From Artemisia argyi (taxonomy: Eukaryota; Streptophyta; Magnoliopsida; Asterales; Asteraceae), in the NCBI GenBank assembly GCA_030686995.1, contig CM060696.1:113084949-113148948 (forward strand): DNA of 64,000 nucleotides, in the 5' to 3' direction. The notes beneath the pieces were generated by a model. The model searched no databases and was not told the origin of the DNA. It was given only the letters and a program-made list of their open reading frames with translations. Position numbers and translations under genes: made by a program. Position 1 is the stretch's first letter, and each line of letters starts with the position of its first letter. Below, piece after piece: positions 11,155 through 20,539 of this stretch.

Positions 11155-12549
11155 CTAGAGATGCCTCGTCGTCTGCCAAGACTCGATCAACTTTGATAGT
11201 GCCGCACGAGAAGACCCGCCCTCGCTCATAGCCCTTGCTGCATCGTCCTTCCGTGCTTTCACAACCTCCCTAACAATATTCCCTTCTTCCGACTCCATCA
11301 ACTGTCTAACCCGCTTTTCGACCTCCTCAGCCGCCACTTTCCCATCCTTCGCATCCATTGATAAAGCCACTTTCATTTCCTTAACCATCACAATCTTATT
11401 CAGATTTTGCTCAGCATACAACGGCCACGCCAGCATTGGCACACCAGCGCGAGTTGCTTCCAACACCGAGTTCCACCCACAATGTGTCACAAACCCACCA
11501 ACTGACTCGTGGCTCAACACCGCGACTTGTGGGGCCCATTTCTTCACCACGAACCCTCTATCCTTGGTACGATCTATAAACCCATCCGGCAACAACTGAT
11601 TCAAATCAACGACCTCGGGTGGCACAAAAAGTTCGCCTCTTTTAACGGTTGGTGGGCTTCTTATCACCCACAAGAACCTTTGTCCGCTCATCTCTAACCC
11701 CTTAGCAATCTCATGCAACTGATCAATAGAAAAAATACACTCACTTCCAAAACATAAGTACACAACACTTTGTTTGGGTTGCAAATCAAGCCACATTAAA
11801 CACTCGTGTGTTTCATTATAACTATCCGCAAGCAACGGTCCAACACAATAAAGCGGTGGCGTAGCATGATCTTTGACACACAACCCGTCAGTAATTGCTC
11901 TAATCGGTTTCGGTTCCAAAGAATCAAATGTGTTTACGATAATGCCAGATGATTGCGGCAACAAATTTGCAAGTTGAAGAACATCCGAATAATCAGTGGA
12001 ATTTCTTTCTAGAACTGGCCCGGGCATGTCCGCGGATGGTATTGGCGGCATCCCGGGAGAATACACGAGCCTATTGATATCTTTCAAACTTCCCGGGTAG
12101 TCTCGATCAATTGTGGGAAAATAGAGAATTTTCACTAACAAACATGCTCCCGAAGTAAAAAAGCAGTAAACTGGGATATTAAGGTTTGCAGCTGCAGACA
12201 TCGCAGATGTGCAAAAAAGATCGATAACTAAGGCAGTAGGAGCAATACAACGTAAAACATCTGCAACATTGTTAATGCTACGTCCAATAAGATCAAAGAC
12301 AATGGCTTCAGAACTAGAATAGCTTTCTAGATCAAGTGGGATTTTTGGAAGATGTTGGAACTTGATAGCGGGGATTGTCGCAGTAACCTGGCTAATATAT
12401 GAGACTATTGAGCCGGTTTTATGAGAGTTTGTGAGAGTGAGGATAACGATCGAGTACGAAGGATGGTGTTTAAGAATGAGTTTTCCGAGCTCGACCATTG
12501 AAATGAGGTGACCCATTGCTGGTGCTGGATACAAAACAATAGTCCCCAT
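11155..12549 (-). CDS. UDP-glycosyltransferase, UGT88-like
   Basis: Intronless, 464 aa, the usual size of a plant family-1 UGT. The N-terminus (YPAPAMGHLISMVELGKLI) carries the catalytic His at H14. The PSPG sugar-donor box runs from W338 to Q381 and includes HCGWNS (356-361); a final Gln, as here, usually goes with UDP-glucose. The acceptor-partner Asp is probably in 'ALVIDLFC' near residue 110. The overall sequence resembles UGT88 enzymes, which glucosylate flavonoids, chalcones and other phenolics in the cytosol; the acceptor cannot be told from sequence. Start: first Met, matching family N-termini. A TATA-like box lies about 60 bp upstream. No lesions were seen. Confidence 0.93.
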   Translation of the reverse strand: MGTIVLYPAPAMGHLISMVELGKLILKHHPSYSIVILTLTNSHKTGSIVSYISQVTATIPAIKFQHLPKIPLDLESYSSSEAIVFDLIGRSINNVADVLRCIAPTALVIDLFCTSAMSAAANLNIPVYCFFTSGACLLVKILYFPTIDRDYPGSLKDINRLVYSPGMPPIPSADMPGPVLERNSTDYSDVLQLANLLPQSSGIIVNTFDSLEPKPIRAITDGLCVKDHATPPLYCVGPLLADSYNETHECLMWLDLQPKQSVVYLCFGSECIFSIDQLHEIAKGLEMSGQRFLWVIRSPPTVKRGELFVPPEVVDLNQLLPDGFIDRTKDRGFVVKKWAPQVAVLSHESVGGFVTHCGWNSVLEATRAGVPMLAWPLYAEQNLNKIVMVKEMKVALSMDAKDGKVAAEEVEKRVRQLMESEEGNIVREVVKARKDDAARAMSEGGSSRAALSKLIESWQTTRHL

Positions 12550-12606
12550 TATATTCGATATGTTTGTTTTGTAGAATACGTTGATGTGACCCTAACCATG
12601 AGTCTG

Positions 12607-12618
12607 AAATATATAAGG
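12607..12618 (-). promoter_or_regulatory. Possible TATA box of the UGT gene
   Basis: On the minus strand this reads CCTTATATATTT, about 60 bp upstream of the UGT ATG, a normal distance for a short plant 5' leader. No other candidate is closer. Confidence 0.45.
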
Positions 12619-13048
12619 AATGAAACCATAACCTCACGCATGTGTCCAGAAGCGAAAAGAGACTAGCGCGCATTTAGAGAAAATTACTTAAGTAACCTTT
12701 TATAACTTCATTTTACGAAAATAAACGCCGCACATGTATTTTATCAAAATGGACTTTTAGCGCGCGAGTCATTAGATATATGACATGTGTCTCATCAACA
12801 AAAACAAGAAGCATCACATGTACAATTCGCACGCTTTATTTATTTATATGTTGTTTGAGGTGCATTCCATTTCAACTGCATGCGCACTATAAAATATGTA
12901 CGCTACACTAAAAGACAAATAAGCTAATGTCACGTAACAAAAAAGCGCGTATATTATGGTAGCGCTCACTGAGCTCACACGCATCAAACTCCACGTGTCG
13001 ATCAACCACCCCCGCACAGTAAGCATCATTTCCTCGAGGAGTGCTACA

Positions 13049-13190
13049 CCCACCAAAACTTTACAAAAAATCATCCACTCGCTGACGTGGCAGAGTGGTG
13101 ATTGGTTGGTTTTCTGTGGCCACAGAAAACCAACCAATCACCACTCTGCCACGTCAGCGAGTGGATGATTTTTTGTAAACTTTTGGTGGA
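13049..13190. repeat. Nearly perfect 142-bp palindrome (foldback MITE)
   Basis: Two 71-bp arms meet without a loop at 13119/13120 (TCTGTGG|CCACAGA). They match apart from about one mismatch and a short gap near the outer end. Arms include ACTCGCTGACGTGGCAG. A decayed relative with the same motifs is at 14680-14850. It encodes nothing. Confidence 0.85.
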
Positions 13191-13333
13191 TCTAGTAATA
13201 CTCCATTTCCTCGCGCGCATACTTATCACGTGGGCTTTCATTTAAAAGTTAAAACATGTAACAAAGAAAGACAAATTTTCTAGCCCTATGCAGTACGCAC
13301 CCTACCTCATGGGCGCTTCTAATATGACAACTA

Positions 13334-13585
13334 CTCCCTCCGTCCTATAATTATAGTCCACTGTTTGACTTTTAAGTCTTTATTTTGCAACTTTGACTTT
13401 GAATATTTTTATTTGTGTTATATAATACTTGATAAAATTATACAAATAAAAAATATATTTAAAATTCAATCCATTCATATATTTTGCATCAATTAATATA
13501 TAACACAAATAAAAATATTTAAAATCAAAGTTAAAAACTAAAAACTTTAAAAATCAACAGTGGACTGTAATTATGAGACTGAGAG
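13334..13585. mobile_element. Stowaway-like MITE
   Basis: Starts CTCCCTCCGTCCTATAATTA and ends with its inverted counterpart (TAATTATGAGACTGAGAG), flanked by TA on both sides. About 252 bp, AT-rich and self-complementary throughout. Same family type as the intronic copy at 2074-2326. Confidence 0.8.
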
Positions 13586-13767
13586 TACATAAGAAGCCAA
13601 ACATCCGGCCGTTTCAAACACCGGTGCACACTTCATATTTTAAATATCGTGTGCCCTTTAAATATTAAATGTCAGATTTTTTATTACTAGTATAAAATAT
13701 ACCATGTACAATTTAAATATTAAATGTCACATGTTACCAATATATTATAAAAGGAGTACATTATAAA

Positions 13768-13934
13768 TGGGAGGTGATTTACACACTTTAATAATTTGTT
13801 GATACACTCAAATTTTGAGTGTTTTAAACATTTATATTCTCACATCATTTTGAACCTGTAAAATTAAAAATGTCAAGACACTCAAAATTTCAGTATGTCA
13901 ATTAATTATAAGAGTGTGAAAATCACATCCTATT
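13768..13934. mobile_element. Small foldback MITE
   Basis: Terminal inverted repeats GGAGGTGATTTACACACT and (reverse) GGATGTGATTTTCACACT, followed inward by CTCAAAATTT on both arms. About 165 bp. Target duplication not clear. Confidence 0.6.
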
Positions 13935-13959
13935 AGAAAATGTCAACTTTATACCATTA

Positions 13960-14515
13960 GGGGGTTGGCAATGCATCACTCACCCCAAATACCTTCACTC
14001 ACAAACAACCAATCCCTTTATGCCACATCACCCTCTCACTTTTTCCTTCACTCACTCACTTTTTGTTGGCATCACACCCCTCACCCTTCACTCACTTCTT
14101 TTTTTTTTTTCTTTTTTCTTTTTTAAATTCTATTAAAATTATAAAAAAACCAAAATTCCATTAAATTCTATTACTAAAAAAACATTACAAGACATTATAC
14201 TTTAAAAAGTTGGGCTGACCCACATAATTGGCCCATAATGGTTCAGGCCCATCTTGACAAGAACCAATCCCCTTATTTAGCAGTTGTAGCCGACCTTCAT
14301 ATCTTCACCCAGGTATTTTTTTTATTACTAAAAAAAAAGAGCAATTTGATCTTTAAAGCTCCAACGTTCGAATAATTAATTGCACAAACGGCTAGTTTGC
14401 TTCGGTAAGCTTTACCGATTTTCACCTCCCCCGTGCGGTAAGGAGGCACCGGCGGCGGTGTTCCCGTGTGGTGGGGCTACCGTGCCGTGCCTCCCCGCAT
14501 GTGTTGCCAAGGCCC
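13960..14515. mobile_element. PIF/Harbinger-type MITE with TTA target duplication
   Basis: Left end GGGGGTTGGCAATGCAT follows TTA (13957-13959). The right end in reverse, GGGCCTTGGCAACACAT, is followed by TTA (14516-14518). 556 bp and non-coding, with CACTCAC-rich and pyrimidine-rich stretches. Confidence 0.7.
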
Positions 14516-14679
14516 TTAGAGGGAATCTTTAATTGCAATGCATAAATGACACATGGGTATGATGTGGATTATGATCCTACCATCCAATTAAATGTCACGT
14601 TTATGTTATAAAAAAATGTAAGTGACAATGAGAAATATTATGAAGTGAATAATAAAGAGGCTGGTATTATAAAATAAGA

Positions 14680-14850
14680 AATGCTAGAAATACTTATAAA
14701 ATACATAAAAAGAATCCATTCGTTGACTTGTCAATGGTGATTTGTTTAATAAGATAGATGAGAGAAAAACTGCCAGAAAATACACCAATCACTCGCTGAC
14801 ACATCAGTTAGTAAATTCTTTGTATTTGTAAGAGGGTGTAACATTGCTCT
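14680..14850. mobile_element. Decayed relative of the 142-bp hairpin
   Basis: The arms (AATGCTAGAAATACTTATAA... and, in reverse, CAATGTTACACCCTC...) are imperfect inverted repeats sharing ACTCGCTGAC and GGTGATT(T/G)G-type motifs with the palindrome at 13049-13190. The large Mutator-like element begins just after its right end. Confidence 0.5.
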
Positions 14851-15271
14851 TATAAAATAGGGTAAACTTCAAGTTATGTCTTTGTGGTTTTCTGTTTTTG
14901 CAGCGGATGTCTCTTACAACTTAAAATAGTGAAAAATGACTTTGTGGTTTTCACTTTGGTGCGAATAATGTCCCTTTCACTAACGGTTACTAAAAATCTT
15001 CGTTAGTCAAGGTTAAAGGCATGCGAAATGACTAATTTACCTTTGTATTCTTCTCATAATTACTTTCTTTTGTTTTGATAACATTAAATAATCTTGATAT
15101 TTTAGTGTCAATTCCCCCTAATATGCTCATCATTTGTATTATTTTACTTGAATATATACTCTTATTCGTTAATATTTCATTTTCAGGTTACTAATGAGCA
15201 TAGGAACAAATAGACGTGGATTTGGAAGGTTATTAAAGAAAATACACAAGAGGATGCTGATCAGACAAGAG

Positions 15272-15580
15272 TTACGGCATAAACCCCTACTCTACTTACG
15301 TTGTAACTAGGATTAACACTAGAAGACCAAAAGTCAACGCGGTTCAAGGTTACGGCGTAACTCCAACATAAGTTACGCCGTACAAATTTCCTGACTTACA
15401 AGAATTTCATGGTCCAATTAGTTATGCCGTAACCATTTGTATGGTTACGGCGTAAACTAATTAACGAGAGTTCTACTATTGTAACTTATCTCTAAGTTAC
15501 ACCGTAAAGTTATTACTATGGATAAGATCGTCTGAGATACTGAGGTTACGGCGTAACTAACCCTAAGAGTTACGCCGTAA
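15272..15580. repeat. Array of 11-bp palindromes TTACGSCGTAA in the LTR of element C
   Basis: Intact copies start at 15350, 15445, 15546 and 15570; copies with one changed base start at 15272, 15373, 15422 and 15497. Start-to-start distances are 78, 23, 49, 23, 52, 49 and 24 bp, so copies tend to come in pairs about 23 bp apart. They stop 11 bp before the TATA box at 15592. Confidence 0.9.
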
Positions 15581-15591
15581 CATAAACGAGG

Positions 15592-15600
15592 CTATAAATA
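15592..15600 (+). promoter_or_regulatory. TATA box of the element C LTR
   Basis: CTATAAATA, separated by 11 bp from the last palindrome (15570-15580). It marks the probable U3/R border of this plus-strand LTR. Confidence 0.65.
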
Positions 15601-16638
15601 CAAGCCTTAATTCTACATTTTCAAATATCCTCTCAACACACAAAAACCATAGGACGATTCAGGGCTTCAAGGAGGACGATATTCAGCAGCATACAAGTCA
15701 TTTCCAAAGGAGAATTCACACCATACAATACATAAGTTTTAGTAGTTTGTAATACATTCTTGTATTTGATTCAATATCTTTCAATATGATCTTAAACATT
15801 GAATTTTCTACATCTCTTAATATGATTGGCTAAACACCTTTGGTGTTAGCCTGGTTATGAAATTGTTATTGCTATGAGTTAGTTTTCTCGTTTTCATATC
15901 GCTTTATGTGTATGCTTTATTTGCTTATTTTGGGACACCCTTATTTTGGGTAGTATGGATAGTTGGTTGTATCTAGGAAACTAGGAGAATTGACCAAAAG
16001 ACCCTAGTGGAATAGGTTGCGAGTAGTGGTAAGAATTGACCATAGGACTACCACTATCTTGCGCGAGAATTGATCATAGGATCACCTTCCAAAAGGAAAT
16101 GCTTAAGAAGTTAGGGGGAACCTAAGTTTCAAAAGGCCGAGTTTCGTTGAATAAGTCTTAGATCGTAGCCGTGCTTAATGGCTCTTCCGTAGGGTAAACC
16201 CACGAATTCTCGTAATCATTTGGTTACAGAATAGGATGCTATGGAAAATAGGCTAGACAAATTTACCCAAGGAGTCTAGTGACTTTAACCCCCATGTGGA
16301 GCGATGGAAAACACTAATTAGAAAACGTAATCATAGCATAACAAGATTAATAACTAGGCTAGCACATTTCTCTCTATTGATTACCTCTTCTAATTTTATT
16401 TGCTTTTGTTTTTATTTCATTTCTTAGTTTATAATTAATCCATTCAAAACCCGTTTAAAACCAGTGACACTAGAACTTAAATTAGATCTACACGCATAGT
16501 TCTTGGGACGACCTCGGCTTTACCGATTACTACACTACACACGACCGGGTAAACTGCCCGTTAGTGCATTAGGTGGACCTTAGGTAGACGAGACTTTATA
16601 AATATTAAAACCTGGTCAAAAATCCTGCATCAAGTTTT

Positions 16639-16653
16639 TGGCGCCGTTGTCGG
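16639..16653 (+). other. Primer-binding site of element C (tRNA-Asp type)
   Basis: TGGCGCCGTTGTCGG lies 6 bp inside the 5' LTR end. It agrees with the TGGCGCCGTTGCCGG primer site known from Athila-type elements except for one base. Confidence 0.75.
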
Positions 16654-16825
16654 AGAGTTATTTTAGGGTTTCTATTTTTAAGTTCTTTCATATTTTTTGT
16701 TTTGTTTTAATTAATTTTTGAATATGTCAGTTTACAAAACTTGAAGCACTAAACCTTTCTTAGTAACACCATACGATAATCCGGAAAAGCAATTTTGAGC
16801 AAAGAGAAACAATACACCTATTTCT

Positions 16826-17821
16826 GTGCATAACATTTTCTCTTTCTACGAATCAGAGCATTCAAACTCAGATTTCGAATTAAATGGAAAACCCGATATC
16901 GATGCCCTTACCATGGAACAATACCTGGGTAGGACTAATGAGAACTCCACACGAGGGGTAACTTTACCATCAACCCCTGAAACAGTGAAGTTTGAAATTA
17001 AAGGACAAATTATCCAAGAGTTACAGAACAAACAATTTTCTTGTGACAAAGAAGAGGAAGATGTCCAAGAACATGTTGAGGAAATCCTATATATAGTAAG
17101 TGTTTTTGGTGTTTCAAATATCTCGCACTATACTCTTATGCTAAAGGTTTTCCCTATGACTCTCATTGGATCAGCAAAAAGATGGTTTAATCGACTTCCT
17201 TTCGAGTCAAAAGAAACTTGGGATATTCTACGGAGAGCATTTGTGCAAAAGTTTTGCCCGCCTTCTAAACTAGTAACCCTTCTTAGGGAAATTCACCAGT
17301 TTGTGTAAGAAAGGGAAGAAACACTTTACCATGCTTGGGAAAGATATAACGAATTTCTCTATAGATATCCCATGCATGATCTAAAAAAACATCAAAAGAT
17401 ATACATTTTTTATAGAGGTTTGGACGCCGCGACTCGCCAACTTCTATATTATCAAAAGCCCATTCCTAGAATGACTCCAGATCAAGCTTTGCAGTCCATC
17501 CAAAGGATAGCGCACCATTGTCATAAGTGGCATATTGAAACAGGGTATGGACCTAGGGATAACTTCAAGCATAAAATCATGAAGACAATAACTAAGAAGA
17601 ACAAAGATTACTCGCTTGAATTTGAGAAAAGAAGGAAAGAAAGAGAAGAAGCACAAAATGCTCAACGAAAAGAGGAAGTAAAAAGTATGGTTGGTACAAA
17701 AGATAGAAATAGCTTAGTGGAGACAGTGTACAAGTACATTGCTGAATCTACAAAAAGACAAGCACGGGAGGAAGAAATGCTAAAGAAATTTGTTGAAAGC
17801 ACCATTTCATCTCTTAGTTGA
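16826..17821 (+). pseudogene. Gag of element C, interrupted by a stop codon
   Basis: One frame runs from ATG at 16826 to TGA at 17819-17821, broken by TAA at 17306-17308. It contains the retrotransposon gag pattern 'A.RWFNRLP..S..TWD.L...F...F.P' and, after the stop, 'HAWERYNEFLYRYP..' and 'FYRGL', characteristic of Athila-type gag. A lysine/glutamate-rich helical stretch follows. No zinc knuckle is visible. The real start may be upstream, since the sequence before 16826 is also gag-like but contains stops. Confidence 0.8.
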
Positions 17822-17885
17822 TTCTATTAAGAATAAATCTAACGATCTTCAATGTTTGTAGGAATTAATTGACAAGAAGGATAGC

Positions 17886-18305
17886 TTGGAAGGGGTCGAT
17901 TCAGTGAAGCTCAATGCTTGGTGCTCGGCTATATTACGGAATGAATTACCTCAAAAGGAGAAAGACCCTAGAAGTTTCACTCTCCCTTGTTTAATCGGTA
18001 ATCTTAAAATTAGTAATACATTAGCAGATTTAGGAGTTAATATTAGCATAATTCCATATTCTATGTTTACACATTTGGGAGTTGGGAGTTTGAAACCTAT
18101 CAAAATGGAGATTCAAATGGCAAAGAAAATAATTGAATCCCCTATGAGGATAGTGGAAAGTGTATTGGTAAAAATTGATAGGTTTGTTTTCTCAGTAGAT
18201 TTTGTTATTTTAGAAATCGTAGAAGATAAGAAAATCACAATTATACTAGGAAGACCCATGCTTGCCACATCACACGATAAGGTGATGTTTACGAGAAAAG
18301 AATGA
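17886..18305 (+). pseudogene. Retroviral-type aspartic protease of element C, frame-shifted remnant
   Basis: This 139-codon frame is displaced relative to gag and ends in TGA. It shows 'DPRSFTLPCLIGNLKI', the active-site region 'LADLGVNISIIP' (DLGxS-type is usual in this clade; here DLGVN) and 'IILGRPMLATS' of the C-terminal half of the protease. Beyond 18305 only short related pieces ('LEEFLKNEE..') remain before element C stops. Confidence 0.75.
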
Positions 18306-18490
18306 CCTTAGAAGCAGGAGGGGAAGAAATTACTTTTAAAGCTATCAATTGCGTCTATTCCCCAAAACGGAAGTGTTTGTGTGGTCAACCAGGAACTGGA
18401 AGAATTTGATTTGGAAGAATTTCTAAAAAACGAAGAAGTGGTTCAAGGAAATTCTTTTGAGCATGCTGATCTCTATAGCATAGAATGAGC

Positions 18491-19132
18491 TCAAAATATG
18501 AGTGTGTATGTCGAGTTGAAATCAAATAAGCAGTTGCTTATACATCTTGATTATTAGTGTTTAAACAAGATTTATTCATTACCACACAAGTTCCTTAAAC
18601 ACAACTCTAGTCTTTTGTATACATGTTTGTACGTATAACATGTATGTCGAGAGGTGTATAACTTAAGTAAGACATTTATACTTTTAAAACTTGACATATT
18701 ACCACATGAAGCTCAAATGTACACATGTTAGAAATATAGAAACATCAAAAGCACAAGCTTTAGGAAATTTCATTTTCCTTACAGTGGGATGAGAGTTGTT
18801 GTCGACAAGAAGAAAAGGGAAACCAAGAACAAGCTTTTCTTAATCCAAAATACTAACCTCAAATGCTCCAAACTTTTACCCTATACTTTTCAAACCTTGC
18901 TTTGTTCTTGTGTCTGCAGCCCAATGTAGGAGAGAAAAGGAGGAATGGAGTAGTGTTTGTATGGGTTGTGAAGATGTGAGAAGAATGATAACACAAGTGG
19001 TCCTTATATAATGGTATTATTGGAAGAGTCAAAGCTAGACTTTAGAATCACAAGATTATGATGTATCATTCTAGGAATGGCGTCACTGTTGGGTGTTGAC
19101 GCATGCATGGTTGGAAGATACAAGTTGCAAAT
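18491..19132. other. Unassigned segment between elements C and A
   Basis: Non-coding. On the minus strand there is a TATA-like ATTATATAAGG at about 19003-19013, followed by a C/A-rich leader-like stretch, which suggests a promoter or LTR fragment of another element. It could equally be original MULE interior. Ends with CAAAT, the target site of element A. Confidence 0.35.
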
Positions 19133-20091
19133 TGATGCGTGGGAATCGCACCTTGCTTTACCTCTCGAGGGATCTCGCGAGGCTTACAACCCCCACCAGG
19201 CAGTGTACCTGATCGTTGTAGTATAGTATAGTGACAAGTACCGGGGGATTGATCGTTCAGCTTAGGAATAGTGTCGCTAGGATTAGAAAACCTAATTAAA
19301 AGTTCTAGAGATGAAAGATGATTATTTTTGTATTTTTATATTTTTATGAAAGCAATTAAAATCTCGGGTTTTGAAAGAGTGGGCGGAATTAGTTGCTAAT
19401 CAACTAACCCAAAGCTAAGATGCAATCAAAATAAAACAATAAAAATAAAATTAAACTAATTAAACTAAGGTTGTGAGCAGTAATTGGAGAAATTGTGTTT
19501 ACTTAGACTTCATTACTCCCTAGATATCTTTTACATGTCAATTACTTGTTACACTTGTATGAATGACGGGTTGTATTCCTTAATACCATTCGTGGAGTGG
19601 CATACATAACTCCCCAACTCTATGAGCTCTTATCTCCTCCTACACCATGACCCAGCACAACTATAGGGATTGTAAACAGTGGCTCATGCATTAAATACAA
19701 CCAATAAAGACCTAGTACGCCTCGGTTCATGTTTCTTAAGACGTTCAAGCATGTTACCATTTGGAGATCTGCCAGTTTTCTTAAGCCTAACATATAAAAT
19801 CATTCATTCAAAACAAGAATAGACAAGTAATCAACACATAATCAACATCTAGGTTTCATTAGATCTAAGCAAACACAAGAGAGATCTAGCCTAGCATAGT
19901 AGAATTAAGATAAGAACAAAAGATAAACAACCAACACATAGACATATTGATTGAATTAAGAGTATACTTATCTCAATTACAATGCAAGGTCCCAAGGGTT
20001 TGGAACCCTTGAAAAACCTGTAAAAGAGGCACCAAAATCGTCTTTAGGGTTTCACCAAAACTTCTTTTCTTTTTATGAAAAAACTAGAAAA

Positions 20092-20101
20092 CTATATATA
20101 G
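20092..20101 (-). promoter_or_regulatory. TATA box of the element A LTR
   Basis: CTATATATAG, 11 bp from the nearest palindrome at 20113-20123, which lies upstream in the minus-strand sense. The same arrangement occurs in B (43275-43284 and 52576-52585) and in C. Confidence 0.65.
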
Positions 20102-20112
20102 GAAAATCGTCC

Positions 20113-20334
20113 TGACGGCGTCAGGAGTAAAATCTGACGCCGTCAACTCGCCGCCATACACTTCCTCGGACGCCCTAGATCCAATCGTGACGGCCTATGT
20201 GACGCCGTCACCACCTTCGGTAAATTAATCTTGGCCACTTTGACGCCGTCATAACTCCATCTGACGCCGTCACCAGCTACGGTAAATTATTCTTCATGTC
20301 TGACGCCGTCAAGAGCAAACCCTTGACGCCGTCA
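20113..20334. repeat. Array of seven 11-bp palindromes TGACGSCGTCA in the LTR of element A
   Basis: Intact copies start at 20113, 20135, 20200, 20241, 20262, 20301 and 20324. Start-to-start distances are 22, 65, 41, 21, 39 and 23 bp. The first has a central G and the others a central C (plus-strand reading). Each half is TGACG, the core recognised by TGA-type bZIP factors, but whether such factors bind is not known from this sequence. Confidence 0.92.
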
Positions 20335-20539
20335 CCTTGTATTTCCAGCTTGGATTTTTGGTACTTTGTCGTTTTCTTCACTTTATGCTCCAAAAACGTC
20401 CAAAATAGTCTCTTTTCCAGAATTCACTCTCCAAACACCTAAAATCACAAAAGAAACGATTTAGGGCAATATTTGATCAAATAAATTTGGATTCGGGCTT
20501 AAATGGCCCCCTAAAAATGGATCATTTTTCGCCTCATCA

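Larger units (their letters stand above)
15190..18490 (+). mobile_element. Truncated Ty3/gypsy element C (5' LTR, gag, protease only)
   Basis: The 5' LTR ends at about 16632 (..CATCA) and is followed by a primer site at 16639-16653 (TGGCGCCGTTGTCGG), the tRNA-Asp type used by Athila-like gypsy elements. Gag and aspartic protease pieces follow on the plus strand; there is no reverse transcriptase, integrase or 3' LTR. The left border is uncertain (near 15190), and homology fades near 18490. The LTR holds the TTACGSCGTAA palindrome array and a TATA box. Confidence 0.7.
19133..20539 (-). repeat. 3' LTR of element A (1407 bp)
   Basis: Starts TGATGCGTGGG and ends CGCCTCATCA. It contains a TATA box (minus strand, 20092-20101), seven intact TGACGSCGTCA palindromes (20113-20334) and the shared gypsy LTR block 'CCCACCAGGCAGTGTACC'. 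It is the full-length version; the partner LTR at 25404-26068 is shorter. Confidence 0.9.

Noticed and set aside
15272..15600. Regularly repeated palindromes suggest a CRISPR-like array
   Set aside because: The DNA is eukaryotic, repeats are only 11 bp, spacing is uneven and they lie within LTRs next to a TATA box.
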